Positions 1 through 9,801 of a DNA stretch of 36,098 nt are shown here, piece after piece. The stretch's first letter is position 1. Every line of letters begins with the position of its first letter. The position numbers and the translations under genes were made by a program. Source of the DNA: Caldilineae bacterium (GTDB taxonomy: Bacteria > Chloroflexota > Anaerolineae > DUEN01); the NCBI GenBank assembly GCA_011176545.1, contig DUEN01000026.1:1-36098 (forward strand), read 5' to 3'. The notes below the pieces were generated by a model that did no database searches, was not told where the DNA came from, and saw only the letters and a list, made by a program, of their open reading frames with translations.

Positions 1-1514
1 TCCGGCACCGGTACCCCCAGCAGATGCAACACCGTCGGGGCGATGTCCATTAGACCAGCATCCATCTGCTTTCCCGCAGGGATGCCCGGCCCCCAAGCGA
101 TGAAAAGGCCTTCTGGTGTGTGTGTGCCACTACGGATTGGATTAGGATTGAAGAGGTCCCCAAAACCTAGCTCGGCCATGACCTCGGTTTGATAGTTATC
201 CATCACCACAATGAGATCCGGCGCGTCCTGGAGGAAGGGGCCGTTGTAGATCTCCTCTTTCCGGAATAGGCGAACGGGGACGGGTCTCCCGGTTGCGGGG
301 TCGGGGATATGGCGCAGGCCTTCTTCGATCTCCGTCAGGAGGCATTCCGCCTCTTCCCCTGGCTGTACCACGCCTTCCGGATCGCGCCCCTGAAGATTCA
401 GATAGAGGCTGGCCTCGTCGGGGCAATAGGCCCGGGTGCGCCCCCAATCCACAGGGAGATGGTTCAACCGCACCAGGCCTTGCTCCTTCATCCGGACGTA
501 CTCATCGCGCAGGAAATTTGAGAGCGCCCGTTTCTTCAAAGGAGCGATCAAGCGGCGAAAGGCGGGTGAGGCCTGGTTAAGCCAAAAGAGCGGAGCGCTC
601 AGCCGTCCCACTAGACGCGTGCGCCAATTCACCCTCCCAATCTGCTCTTCATCCTTGAGCACCAGGTATCCCTGCTCTCGCAGCCACTCGTTGAGGTAAA
701 AGGTACGATAGGTAGGACCAAAACCATGATCCGACACCACAAACACCCAATCTCCAGTATCTAATATCCCCAACAATCGTCCCACCTGCTCATCGCTCGC
801 TTGGTACAATCGCTTTAACGCGTCACTGAAGCGCACTGCCTGCTTTGGATCGTGCTGAGGATGGGTCGGATCCATGTGCTTCCAGAATTGATGACTGGCC
901 CGGTCCAACGGGCTGAAGACAACCAGGGCCACCTGCCAGGGACGGCTCTCCAACAGGCGTGCAGCCACATCACCATGCATCAGGAGCACGCGAAGCCGCT
1001 CGGCCAGCATCTCAGCGTCGTTCTCTCGCTCGATCGGTTTAGGGCTGACGAACTCAAAGGGGCGTCCCAGGAAGCGATCCACCTCTCGGCTGAGCTCAGG
1101 AGGGTGAGTGTAGATCAGGTTCCCGCGGTTCAGCGGGGCAGGCCAGCCGGAGAGGAGGAATCCCTGCACCGGGCGAGGTGGGAATGTCCCTGGCATGTGG
1201 ATGACAGCCGTCGTGATGCCGTAGCGGTTCAGCCATTCCCAGAAGGAAGGCGCCTGACAGAAAGAGAAATTGGCAAAGGTATAGTCATAGGTGCCCGGCC
1301 GGCGCTGGCTAAAGCCAAAAACACCCAGCTTGGCCGGATTCATCCCGGTAGCGAAGCAATACCAGGCGGGGATTGAGCGCGGCGGGATCACGCTCCAAAG
1401 GATGCCCGATGTGCCTTCAGTCATCAAGCGCCGGAGGTTGGGCAGGTCGTCCTGCCACTGTCGGACCAGATGGGGTGAGGCGCCGTCTAAGCCAATAATG
1501 AGAATGCGATTCAC
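1..1514 (-). CDS. Alkaline phosphatase-fold phosphodiesterase/nucleotide pyrophosphatase family protein (C-terminus beyond window)
   Basis: The frame is open for about 504 codons and leaves the window before its stop. I place the start at a GTG (1514-1512) that forms a GTGA overlap with the GT2 stop and has AGGAG just upstream. The N-terminus reads NRILIIGLDGASPH; Asp10 is the first metal ligand expected in this superfamily. IPPRSIPAWYCFATG places Ser47 where the family nucleophile (Thr/Ser) lies. SDHGFGP and GTHTPEG supply the later Asp/His metal ligands, so the protein looks catalytically intact. Family members hydrolyse or transfer phosphoester groups. The substrate cannot be told from sequence, but position at the end of a flippase/glycosyltransferase operon suggests a phosphorylated glycan or lipid-linked intermediate (inference). 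A paralogue lies at 3687-5288. Confidence 0.85.
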   Translation of the reverse strand, partial: MNRILIIGLDGASPHLVRQWQDDLPNLRRLMTEGTSGILWSVIPPRSIPAWYCFATGMNPAKLGVFGFSQRRPGTYDYTFANFSFCQAPSFWEWLNRYGITTAVIHMPGTFPPRPVQGFLLSGWPAPLNRGNLIYTHPPELSREVDRFLGRPFEFVSPKPIERENDAEMLAERLRVLLMHGDVAARLLESRPWQVALVVFSPLDRASHQFWKHMDPTHPQHDPKQAVRFSDALKRLYQASDEQVGRLLGILDTGDWVFVVSDHGFGPTYRTFYLNEWLREQGYLVLKDEEQIGRVNWRTRLVGRLSAPLFWLNQASPAFRRLIAPLKKRALSNFLRDEYVRMKEQGLVRLNHLPVDWGRTRAYCPDEASLYLNLQGRDPEGVVQPGEEAECLLTEIEEGLRHIPDPATGRPVPVRLFRKEEIYNGPFLQDAPDLIVVMDNYQTEVMAELGFGDLFNPNPIRSGTHTPEGLFIAWGPGIPAGKQMDAGLMDIAPTVLHLLGVPVP

Positions 1515-2437
1515 GTTTCTCCTCTCGCTCTTCGTCGTCTTGCCTTCTCGCCCATTCGCCCACGAGCTGCTTGCAATTGCCCAAGGCAATCCGCGACCCG
1601 GCTTAAGTAGATAATACCAGCTACCTGCCAGGGGAGTGTCCATAGATCAGACATAAATAGCAGCGTTCGCTTCAGAAAGCGGAAAAGGATACGCCCCATG
1701 CCCGGTGCTTTCCCATGTTTGGCTTCAAAATAGTATGCCCCAACGCCGCGTCGCCAGTGCATTTGCCACTGGGCTTGTATTGTATACTCCCGGTAATGAC
1801 ATACCTTTAGAGGCAGATAGAGCAGCCTGTAGCCGCGCTGAGCAATGCGTAACTTCAAATCGGCATCCTCCCCTGCTGCAACAGGAAACGTCTCATCAAA
1901 GCCGCCCACCTCTATCAGAACGTCGCGACGATAGGCTACGTTATTGGTGCCCAGGCCGGGGACCTCATCCCCACCCAATTGCTCCACCTGAGCCTGCTTT
2001 CCCCAGCGACGTAGCCGCATCACGTGCTCGGCAAAAGCCACTTTGTTCGTGCGCAGGAGATCGTCCGGTGCTTCTTGATACCCGCCCACACCTGCCACAT
2101 CAGGCCATCTGTGGAATCCATGGGAAATTTTCGCCAGCCACTCCGGTGGCACCACACAATCGTCATCGGTGAAGGCGACGATCTCACCGCTGGCTGCCGC
2201 TATGCCTCGGTTGCGGGCTGCCGCCGGGCCGCGATTTGCATCCTGGCGCACATAGCGTACCTGTGGGAAAACGCGTTGGATCATCTCCCCCGTGTTGTCA
2301 GTGGAGCCATCATCCACAACGATGACTTCATAATTGGAATACGTCTGCCGTAGTACCGCAGTCAGACTGCAGCGCAACTGTGCCCAGCGATTATAAGTGG
2401 GAATCACGACAGAAAAGCGTATCTCGGCCTTGTTCAT
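1511..2437 (-). CDS. Family 2 glycosyltransferase
   Basis: This is a 308-residue GT-A fold transferase. SVVIPTYNR opens the nucleotide-binding fold. VDDGSTDNT (about 41-49) contacts the nucleotide sugar, FTDDD (about 89-93) is the DXD-type metal site, GTNNVAYRR and GGFDE form the acceptor region, and GEDADL carries the catalytic-base-type acidic pair. It should move a sugar from a nucleotide donor to a growing glycan at the inner membrane face; donor and acceptor are not predictable. The start is an ATG (2437) after GGGGG, overlapping the stop of a possible micro-ORF. The stop overlaps the next gene by 4 nt, which indicates translational coupling within the operon. Confidence 0.9.
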   Translation of the reverse strand: MNKAEIRFSVVIPTYNRWAQLRCSLTAVLRQTYSNYEVIVVDDGSTDNTGEMIQRVFPQVRYVRQDANRGPAAARNRGIAAASGEIVAFTDDDCVVPPEWLAKISHGFHRWPDVAGVGGYQEAPDDLLRTNKVAFAEHVMRLRRWGKQAQVEQLGGDEVPGLGTNNVAYRRDVLIEVGGFDETFPVAAGEDADLKLRIAQRGYRLLYLPLKVCHYREYTIQAQWQMHWRRGVGAYYFEAKHGKAPGMGRILFRFLKRTLLFMSDLWTLPWQVAGIIYLSRVADCLGQLQAARGRMGEKARRRRARGET

Positions 2438-2532
2438 ATCAGGCCCCCACGGCCCCTGTAACCAATCATTCTGCTAGTAGGCCAGATCGTCCACGCGGGC
2501 ATCATCTTCTCCCAGACGACCAGCGGCATCAT
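2434..2532 (-). CDS. Possible 32-residue micro-ORF between the two glycosyltransferase genes
   Basis: In an otherwise compact operon, the 111-nt gap between the GT4 and GT2 genes contains a small frame starting MMPLVVWEKMMPAW. Its TGA overlaps the GT2 ATG (ATGA). GAGGG lies a few bases before the paired ATG codons. The peptide is Met- and Trp-rich with no recognised family. It could be a translated coupling peptide, a gene remnant or chance. The only support is its position and stop/start overlap. Confidence 0.2.
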   Translation of the reverse strand: MMPLVVWEKMMPAWTIWPTSRMIGYRGRGGLI

Positions 2533-2548
2533 GTACGCCCTCACTTCC

Positions 2549-3682
2549 TCAAGTCATGGCATACTGTTGATAGGCCGTCACCAAAACATCGCCGTAGCGT
2601 TCCCATGTGAAATCCTCTGCGCGTCTGCGAGCCGCCTTCCCCATCTCACAACGCAGCTTTTCATCTGAGCGTAGGCGCTCTAACCGCTCAGCCAACCCTT
2701 CTACGTCTCGGATAGGCACGATAAACCCTTCTAAACCGTCTCTCACAACCGACCCAGCGTTAGGGGTGGTAACAACAGGCAATCCGGAAGCTAATGCCTC
2801 ATAGGTCACTAGCGCACTACCCTCTTGTAGGGAAGGAAAAGCGAAGATTTCCGCCTGTTGATAGATCGCCGCCGGATCGGATACATAGCCCACCCAACGG
2901 ATAGTATCGGCGGTATAGCGCCGCAACAGGGGGCGGATCTCCCGCTCTACACGCCCCACAACCCAGAGTTCTGCATCCCGCCAGCGAAGTAGCTGCCACG
3001 CCTCTAGGAGATAGAGCACGCCCTTCTGGAGGCTTACCTGCCCTACGTACAGCACTCGAAACGGTTTTCTCGCCCCCGACCGGGAGATGGGCCAGAAGCG
3101 ATGGATGTCTACCCCAAAAGGCACTTGAATGAGTTTCTCATCGGCTACCCCTTGGTCCAGAAAAGAGCGTCGTACGAAATCCGAGGGAATCAATACATAG
3201 TCGGCTTGTGCTATTTCCTCAAGGGATCGTTGAATGGAACCGCGCGGCATCTTGAAGCGCATTCCCCAACGAGCATATTCCTCTTGGAGGATGGCCTGTT
3301 GAGTAAGGGGATGGGAGGAGGCGCGTTCCACAATGGTGACCGCACCTATGGCCTTCGCCCACCTCAGTGAGCGTAGACAGAAATTCCCCCATCCGTGGAA
3401 CACATCACAAGGCTCCATGTGCCGGGCTGCCCAGAGGTCATAGAGCTGGTTATACACGTGATTCAGCCGACGGCTTGAGTCGTAAACCGCCAATCGCCGT
3501 AGAACGCGACTCAACAATCCCATTGCCCGAATACGCTCTGTCGGGATTTCCGTAGGCCGATAGGATCCACACAATAGAAGATGGAGCATTCTGTGCCGAT
3601 GAATCCCTCTGACCGCGTAATAAGCCGTGGTACCGATGCCCCCACCAGCAAATTTCGCCCCTAGAGAATAAATCACTCGCAC
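2549..3682 (-). CDS. Family 4 (GT-B) glycosyltransferase
   Basis: This 377-residue protein has the two-lobed GT-B layout. The N-terminal acceptor lobe starts MRVIYSLGAKFAGGGIGTTAY, with the glycine-rich GGGIG loop. The C-terminal donor lobe starts near FRVLYVGQVSLQKG. The diagnostic EX7E element is in EGSALVTYEALASGLP, which holds the nucleotide-sugar phosphate in GT4 enzymes. It probably extends a lipid-linked glycan in the cytoplasm as part of the operon; sugar specificity is unknown. Only 4 nt separate its ATG from the upstream phosphodiesterase stop, so co-transcription is very likely. Confidence 0.9.
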   Translation of the reverse strand: MRVIYSLGAKFAGGGIGTTAYYAVRGIHRHRMLHLLLCGSYRPTEIPTERIRAMGLLSRVLRRLAVYDSSRRLNHVYNQLYDLWAARHMEPCDVFHGWGNFCLRSLRWAKAIGAVTIVERASSHPLTQQAILQEEYARWGMRFKMPRGSIQRSLEEIAQADYVLIPSDFVRRSFLDQGVADEKLIQVPFGVDIHRFWPISRSGARKPFRVLYVGQVSLQKGVLYLLEAWQLLRWRDAELWVVGRVEREIRPLLRRYTADTIRWVGYVSDPAAIYQQAEIFAFPSLQEGSALVTYEALASGLPVVTTPNAGSVVRDGLEGFIVPIRDVEGLAERLERLRSDEKLRCEMGKAARRRAEDFTWERYGDVLVTAYQQYAMT

Positions 3683-3686
3683 ACCT

Positions 3687-5288
3687 TCACTCCAAATACC
3701 CCAGAGCCCGAAGTCGGTCTAACACCTCCCGGGAGCTTTCATCCAAGACCATCGTCCTGCGTTCTCCGCCAGATGCGATCCTTCGCTCTTTCAGTGGCCG
3801 AGAGAAAGCTTCCATCAGCACACGTCCATCGGCTTCCTCCGGTATCGGTAGCCCCCATGCCGCTAACACGGTCGGCACTACATCTACAATATGTACGCTC
3901 CCCAGACGCGCGCCAGCGCGGACGTTCGGCCCGGCTAGGAGTAAGATACCATCGGGGGTGTGAGTGCCGTACTCTCGCTCCGGGGGAATGGGCCGGACCA
4001 GCGGGTCGATCGGGTAGCCTGTGATGATGTGATCACTCCACCGCGCGGGTTCCACCACCAAATCCGGAGGAGTATCCTCCGCGCGGGCATCTGGATAAAG
4101 CTCCTCCAATCGCCACACCCGAGCGAACAAAGGGCTGCCTTCAGCATCTTTCAGCCCCAGGAGATACCGACGAACCTCCTCTCGGAGCGCAGGCATTTCC
4201 TCAGGAAACACACAACCTCGAGGCAAGCGGCCCGCTTTGTTTATGTAAAGCATCCCCATCCCCGTGAGGGCAAAGACCCGCGTGTGTTCCCAGTCCAGGT
4301 TCTCGTAAGCGACAGCCAGGCGCTCGTCCCATCGCAGAAGAGGCCAGGATATGAGGCGACGCACGGGAGTGGGGAAACGCGGCCAAACCGCTGCGGCGGT
4401 TCCCCCTAACAGGCCCGGCAACCGCCGCCAAAAGCGCAACGCCACCTCGGGCCGGAAACGTAGCCAGCCAGCATCGGAGAGCACCCGATAGAGGGCTACG
4501 TATCGCTTCGCCGGCGTCGAACCGTGATCCGAAATCAAGCAAATCAGTGTATCCTCATCCACAACTTCCAATATCCAACCCAACGCTCGATCGGCGGCCA
4601 CATAGGCCCTTCGGATCGCTTCCCAGTCCCACGTGCGGTGGTTCACTGAGTCGGTCACGGAGAAGACAACGAAGAGTAAATCGACCGGTTCAGCCTTCCA
4701 TAGCCACGCTACAAACTCCCCCTGCTCGATCGTCAATCGCTCCCAGCGCTGCAGAAACAACCCCAGAGCCATTCGCCGTTGATGAGGGTTCTGGCGATTC
4801 ATCAACTCAATCTCTTCTTCTAACACTCGATAAGGATGCCCCCGCCTATCCCATTGTTGAAGCAAATCGGGAGGATAAGCGATATGCGAGGAGCGTCGCG
4901 GGCTATCGAAGCCAGTGACCATATACCCTTCCAGAGGGGAAGCCGGATAAGTCATCGGCACGTTTAACACACCAGCCCGCATCCTAAAGCGATTGACCCA
5001 TCGCCAGATCGGTACGCCGCGATAACCGACGAGGTTAGACGGGATGAACGTATATCCGCCGGGCACCCTGCGAACCCCGTCGAAGATCCCCGTCTTCGCC
5101 GGGGAGAGCCCCGTCATTAACGAGGGCCAGGCGATGTTAGTGTAAGGGGGAATAGTGGAACGGAGGGTAGCTCGCGTCCCCCGCCGTATCAGCGCTTCCA
5201 GATTAGGTAGCGCTCCCTCTTCTAACAACGGGTCGATGTAATCCCACGTCGCGCCGTCCCATCCGACGATCAGAACCCTGTTAATCAT
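3687..5288 (-). CDS. Alkaline phosphatase-fold phosphodiesterase family protein
   Basis: This full-length paralogue of the gene at 1-1514 has 533 residues from the chosen start. The frame can extend to a TTG at 5321, but the family N-terminus is MINRVLIVGWDGATWD, and this ATG has GGAG six bases upstream. Asp11 is the metal ligand, and Thr50 in IPPYTNIAWPSLMTG is the predicted nucleophile. LISDHGSTP and YGTHTPDG give the remaining metal ligands. No signal peptide or membrane segment is evident, so a cytoplasmic or peripheral location is likely. It lies between the flippase and the GT4 gene. The 132-nt gap to the flippase has no recognised gene and may hold a weak internal promoter. Confidence 0.85.
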   Translation of the reverse strand: MINRVLIVGWDGATWDYIDPLLEEGALPNLEALIRRGTRATLRSTIPPYTNIAWPSLMTGLSPAKTGIFDGVRRVPGGYTFIPSNLVGYRGVPIWRWVNRFRMRAGVLNVPMTYPASPLEGYMVTGFDSPRRSSHIAYPPDLLQQWDRRGHPYRVLEEEIELMNRQNPHQRRMALGLFLQRWERLTIEQGEFVAWLWKAEPVDLLFVVFSVTDSVNHRTWDWEAIRRAYVAADRALGWILEVVDEDTLICLISDHGSTPAKRYVALYRVLSDAGWLRFRPEVALRFWRRLPGLLGGTAAAVWPRFPTPVRRLISWPLLRWDERLAVAYENLDWEHTRVFALTGMGMLYINKAGRLPRGCVFPEEMPALREEVRRYLLGLKDAEGSPLFARVWRLEELYPDARAEDTPPDLVVEPARWSDHIITGYPIDPLVRPIPPEREYGTHTPDGILLLAGPNVRAGARLGSVHIVDVVPTVLAAWGLPIPEEADGRVLMEAFSRPLKERRIASGGERRTMVLDESSREVLDRLRALGYLE

Positions 5289-5420
5289 CAAGGACTCCAT
5301 ACCTTGTTGGATTTCGGACAAACCACGATCGACACACTATATGTTGTGATCATAGCAAAAGAAGCCACTAGATATAACAGAAATCCTCGGGGCCAAAGTC
5401 CCAAAATATAAGCCCGGGTA

Positions 5421-6926
5421 TTACATAACCCGCGCGCGTTGGCCCCACAGGGCTTGCCACATGAGACGAAGACCTTTAGCGTAGTCTTCCCGCTCGCTTA
5501 TCAGGAGAAACCCGCCAAAGATGGAAAGAAAGACTCCCGTTTTGAGAAGCAAAGCCTGCCATGACGGGTCAGGAAAGGTCTGCTCTAACCCAAAGCCGAC
5601 GGTCCAAGCCAGGGTCATAGCAACACAAGGGTGAACGACCAGGCGCCGCCACGAGAAATCCACCATCTCACGTAGTGGGCGATAAAGCCGCCAACCGCCG
5701 ACCAACAGCATCGCATCGGCGGCCACCGCGACGCCATTGATCCCCGCCAGCGAGGCTCCCACGATGACGGCGGGAATGAAGAAAACGGTTTGGACGATCC
5801 GGGCATCTCGCATCGCATCCGGCCGACCGGTGGCGAATAACAGGTTACCGATGAGCATCAATATAGGATCCAGCACGATATAGACAAGCATTAACCGAAA
5901 CGTCCACAACATGGGCCACCACTTCTCGCCGATGACGTAGTGGATAAATTCCGGCATGGCCAATCCGAATACACCCGCGATGAGGAAGCCCGTGCGCAGG
6001 ATGACGAGAGCCGAGCGGTAGAAAGCCCGCGACAATTCCACGCGCTTATCCTGCACTCTGGCGAAAACGGGGCCGAAGACGGTTACCAACGGATTGGCGA
6101 ACACCCGACGTGGATAACGTGCGAACTCATAGGCCTTGGCATAGTATCCCAACGGCGTTTTCCCCAGCGCGGTTCCCACCCAGAAGTCATCAAAGGTGTC
6201 CAAAAGATAGGTCAAATTAGCGGCTACCCAACTCGGCCTGCCATATCGCCACAGCCACCGGACGACCTCACGATCCCACCCGAAACGCGGCCGCCATAGG
6301 CGGAATGGCCCCCAGGAAAGGAGGAACCTCATACCCAAACCGCTGAGCCGTTCGGCGACCAACGCCCAGATCCCCCAGCCGCGCCAGGCCAAATAGGGCG
6401 CCACAAGTGTCATGACGGCCGAAGCCAGGATATCCATCCAGGCGAGATAGGAGAAGGCCAATCGTTTACGTAGGAGGGTCTCCTGGAGGCTACTCAAGTC
6501 GGATAAGATGTAGGCTACGATGAGCACGGCGATCACACTTCCCAGACCAGGCATCTGGGGATACATCCTTTGCAGGAAGGGCGCCACCATCAACAACAAT
6601 CCGGATGTGGCCAGGTCTAGCCCGATGCGGAGGGTGAAGAGCGTCCGCAGGAAGGTCTCATCCACTTCCTGCCGATGAATGAGGGCCATGTTCAGCCCAA
6701 AGCCTCGCAGGCGGGAGGCCAACCCCAGATAGAACAACGCCAGCGCCACGACGCCGAAATGCTCAGGCAATAACAACCGGGCGAGCAGAATCGATCGTGT
6801 AATGCCCAACACCAAGGTCACCATCGAGGCGCCGACGCTATACAGCGAGCCGCGCACAGCCCGAACAGCAACAGGCGAGATATCCGAATCCACTGGGGAC
6901 GCCTCCAGAGGGCCCTCCTCACACAT
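5421..6926 (-). CDS. Lipopolysaccharide/exopolysaccharide flippase, MOP superfamily (Wzx-like)
   Basis: This 501-residue multi-pass protein has a short polar N-terminus and then roughly twelve or more hydrophobic segments. The first reads GSLYSVGASMVTLVLGITR, followed by the RSILLARLLLPEHFG region typical of polysaccharide export flippases. It is expected to flip a lipid-linked oligosaccharide across the cytoplasmic membrane. As the first gene of the operon it agrees with the downstream glycosyltransferases and phosphodiesterases. The ATG at 6926 lies about 20 nt downstream of a TATAAT on the same strand, so the message leader is short. The glycan is not identifiable. Confidence 0.88.
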   Translation of the reverse strand: MCEEGPLEASPVDSDISPVAVRAVRGSLYSVGASMVTLVLGITRSILLARLLLPEHFGVVALALFYLGLASRLRGFGLNMALIHRQEVDETFLRTLFTLRIGLDLATSGLLLMVAPFLQRMYPQMPGLGSVIAVLIVAYILSDLSSLQETLLRKRLAFSYLAWMDILASAVMTLVAPYLAWRGWGIWALVAERLSGLGMRFLLSWGPFRLWRPRFGWDREVVRWLWRYGRPSWVAANLTYLLDTFDDFWVGTALGKTPLGYYAKAYEFARYPRRVFANPLVTVFGPVFARVQDKRVELSRAFYRSALVILRTGFLIAGVFGLAMPEFIHYVIGEKWWPMLWTFRLMLVYIVLDPILMLIGNLLFATGRPDAMRDARIVQTVFFIPAVIVGASLAGINGVAVAADAMLLVGGWRLYRPLREMVDFSWRRLVVHPCVAMTLAWTVGFGLEQTFPDPSWQALLLKTGVFLSIFGGFLLISEREDYAKGLRLMWQALWGQRARVM

Positions 6927-6954
6927 CGCCTATCTTCCCTCATCGCGTGCATGG

Positions 6955-6983
6955 ATTATATCCCACATGCAACCGAGAGACCA
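6955..6983 (-). promoter_or_regulatory. Possible sigma-70 promoter for the glycan operon
   Basis: On the minus strand a perfect TATAAT (6960-6955) lies about 30 nt before the flippase ATG. The matching -35 position (6983-6978) reads TGGTCT, a poor match, so the promoter would be weak or activator-dependent. Confidence 0.4.
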
Positions 6984-7029
6984 GCCATCTTCTTACCCCC
7001 ATGCTGAGCGGTGACGCAGTCAAATTCCT

Positions 7030-7058
7030 TTGACTTCCCCCTGGACTTGGGCTATAAT
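7030..7058 (+). promoter_or_regulatory. Near-consensus sigma-70 promoter upstream of yvcK
   Basis: TTGACT (7030-7035), a 17-nt spacer and TATAAT (7053-7058). It points at yvcK and predicts a transcript start near 7065, leaving a leader of about 180 nt. Confidence 0.8.
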
Positions 7059-7064
7059 CGCCCT

Positions 7065-7247
7065 CTGGGGGAAAGACCGCCAAGCACCAGCTTATAGGCA
7101 GGCAAGCCGCGTGGGGCTCACTGCGATGTCTGGTGAGGGCTGCAGGCCAGGCCTCACATGTCATGCCTGGTTCCATCATCGCCCCCCACTATCTATCGGC
7201 TCAGCCTGATATCGCTCTTTTGACAATCGATCTCATCTGGGAGCGCT
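7065..7247 (+). other. Long 5' leader of yvcK with candidate hairpins
   Basis: This stretch between the predicted start site and the yvcK GTG codes for nothing recognisable. It contains CCAGGC-12 nt-GCCTGG (within 7146-7171) and a CTCAC/GTGAG pair just before it. No known riboswitch class was recognised and there is no clear U-run, so attenuation is not supported. The rest of the 321-nt gap (6927-7029) holds the opposite-strand TATAAT only. Confidence 0.3.
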
Positions 7248-8249
7248 GTGCCTGAAAATCTCTCTCTTCAAGGTCAGCCCAAGGTCGTGGCTATCGGCGG
7301 CGGGACGGGGCTATCCTCCCTGTTACGGGGCTTAAAGGCTTACACGCATCACATCACGGCCATCGTCACAGTCGCCGATGACGGGGGAAGCTCCGGCCGC
7401 CTGCGGGAGGAGCTGGGTGTCTTGCCGCCCGGCGACTTTCGTAACTGCATCGCCGCCCTCGCCGACGATGAGGCGCTCATGACCAAGCTGTTTCAATATC
7501 GCTTCGGCGAGGGGAACGGGCTCGGCGGCCACAACTTCGGGAACCTGTTCATCGCGGCCATGGCCGCGGTGACGGGCAGCTTCGATCGAGCGCTTGTGGA
7601 ATCCAGCCGGGTTCTGGCGGTGCGGGGACGGGTGCTCCCCTCGACGATGAAAAGCGTGACCCTGTGCGCGGAAGTACGCGAGGAAGGCTCTGAAGGAGAA
7701 CCCCGCTGGCGGCGCGTCCAGGGGGAGTCTCGCATCCCTCAGGCGGCCCAGGGGCACGTCATCGAGCGGGTGTTCCTGCAACCGGAAGACCCTCCCGCGT
7801 ATCCCGAAGCTGTGCGGGCCATCCTGGAGGCCGATCTCATCGTCGCCGGACCGGGCAGCCTCTTCACCAGCGTGCTGCCCAATTTGCTGGTCCCCGACAT
7901 CGCCGCGGCCATTCGTGCCTCCCGGGCGGTCAGAGTGTACGTCTGCAACGTGGCCACGCAGCGCGGCGAGACGGACGGCTTCGGCGTCCATGAGCATGTG
8001 CAGGCGCTCCAGGCTCACGTGGGATGGGATCTCTTCCCCCTGGTGTTGGCGAATGATCACTTCCCCCACGAGCATCCCCCCGGCAAGGGGGTCACATGGG
8101 TGCATCTACCAACAGCCGAGGCTATGGCCACCGGGGGATATCGCGTAGTAACGGCCAGCCTCGTTGACCCGGAACGCCCATGGCGACACAATCCGGACAG
8201 GCTGGCGAAGGTCCTACTGGCGCTGTATCAGAAGGAAATCGCCACATAA
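7248..8249 (+). CDS. yvcK: YvcK/CofD-like gluconeogenesis and cell-envelope factor
   Basis: This 333-residue protein is close to the usual size for the YvcK family. [19 protein letters not shown] is the glycine-rich UDP-sugar-binding start; [18 protein letters not shown] and [12 protein letters not shown] are family signatures. [20 protein letters not shown] and [12 protein letters not shown] mark the C-terminal half. In other bacteria YvcK binds UDP-GlcNAc and is needed for growth on gluconeogenic carbon sources and for normal wall synthesis. Start is GTG with GGGAG upstream. There is no rapZ or whiA neighbour as in Firmicutes. It precedes gap by 69 nt, consistent with co-expression with central carbon genes. 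Confidence 0.93.
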   Translation: MPENLSLQGQPKVVAIGGGTGLSSLLRGLKAYTHHITAIVTVADDGGSSGRLREELGVLPPGDFRNCIAALADDEALMTKLFQYRFGEGNGLGGHNFGNLFIAAMAAVTGSFDRALVESSRVLAVRGRVLPSTMKSVTLCAEVREEGSEGEPRWRRVQGESRIPQAAQGHVIERVFLQPEDPPAYPEAVRAILEADLIVAGPGSLFTSVLPNLLVPDIAAAIRASRAVRVYVCNVATQRGETDGFGVHEHVQALQAHVGWDLFPLVLANDHFPHEHPPGKGVTWVHLPTAEAMATGGYRVVTASLVDPERPWRHNPDRLAKVLLALYQKEIAT

Positions 8250-8306
8250 CGTCCATGGGCGTCACCCTCCCAAATGCATAGCTTCACATCGCCTATCACA
8301 ACATGA

Positions 8307-9332
<1,026 letters not shown>

Positions 9333-9363
9333 GAGCCGGGTATCGCCTTATCTGACTCCTGAC

Positions 9364-9417
9364 GAGCTGGAAGCTGGGTGAGAAGCTGGTCATCGGCCAG
9401 CCTCCAGCTTCCAGCTC
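9364..9417 (+). terminator. Probable terminator after gap
   Basis: GAGCTGGAAGCTGG (9364-9377) pairs perfectly with CCAGCTTCCAGCTC (9404-9417) across a 26-nt loop that can fold further, followed by TTTAT. The T-run is short, so efficiency is uncertain. Confidence 0.55.
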
Positions 9418-9511
9418 TTTATGTCTGCCTATACTCGCAAGGGATGGGAACCGCAGAGAGACCGAGAAGATAGAGACGAAGCATGCCTCGCCCTTTATAG
9501 GACAGCCGAAC

Positions 9512-9540
9512 TATTGGGGCGACGTATGCGTTGCCCCATA
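9512..9540. repeat. Palindromic hairpin repeat, copy 1
   Basis: Arms GGGGCGACG and GCGTTGCCCC, with TAT/ATA outside and TAT at the axis, give a hairpin with one G-T wobble and one mismatch. It resembles the copies at 9606, 9802, 16885 and 16959. Around it, the 9333-9860 gap has no convincing gene. Confidence 0.6.
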
Positions 9541-9605
9541 GGCATCAAGTTAAGTGAAATATGGAAGCACATCCTTGCTTCTGTTCAGAGAAGCACCAAG
9601 CCCCT

Positions 9606-9633
9606 GTAGGGGAGACCGGCCGGTCGCCCCTAC
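9606..9633. repeat. Palindromic hairpin repeat, copy 2
   Basis: This 28-nt element has arms starting GTAGGGG and ending CCCCTAC around the central GACCGGCCGGTC. A single A/G mismatch interrupts the symmetry. It is followed by smaller inverted pairs (GCGGATA/TATCCGC; GCCGC/GCGGC), so 9600-9760 is unusually rich in hairpins. Confidence 0.65.
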
Positions 9634-9801
9634 TTCAGAGGCGGATAACCTGAGCGGTGGATTCTATCCGCTTGGGCGGGCAACCCAGATGCCGCGTGCA
9701 TGCGGCGCGATTGATCCGACGAGGGCTTCCACACTTATGTGGTCCTCCTTGGAGAGAGGAGGTAGCAGGAGATAGCCTCGCCCGCACTGTTAAGTTGACG
9801 C

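Noticed and set aside
9448-9482. CCGCAGAG-rich stretch resembling the CTCTGCGG stretch at 14637-14669
   Set aside because: Only nine bases (ACCGCAGAG) are shared exactly. It may be a degraded dispersed repeat, but the evidence is too thin.
9421-9775. Short open frames between gap and pgk
   Set aside because: They overlap the palindromic repeats, have no proper ribosome site and no recognisable domain.
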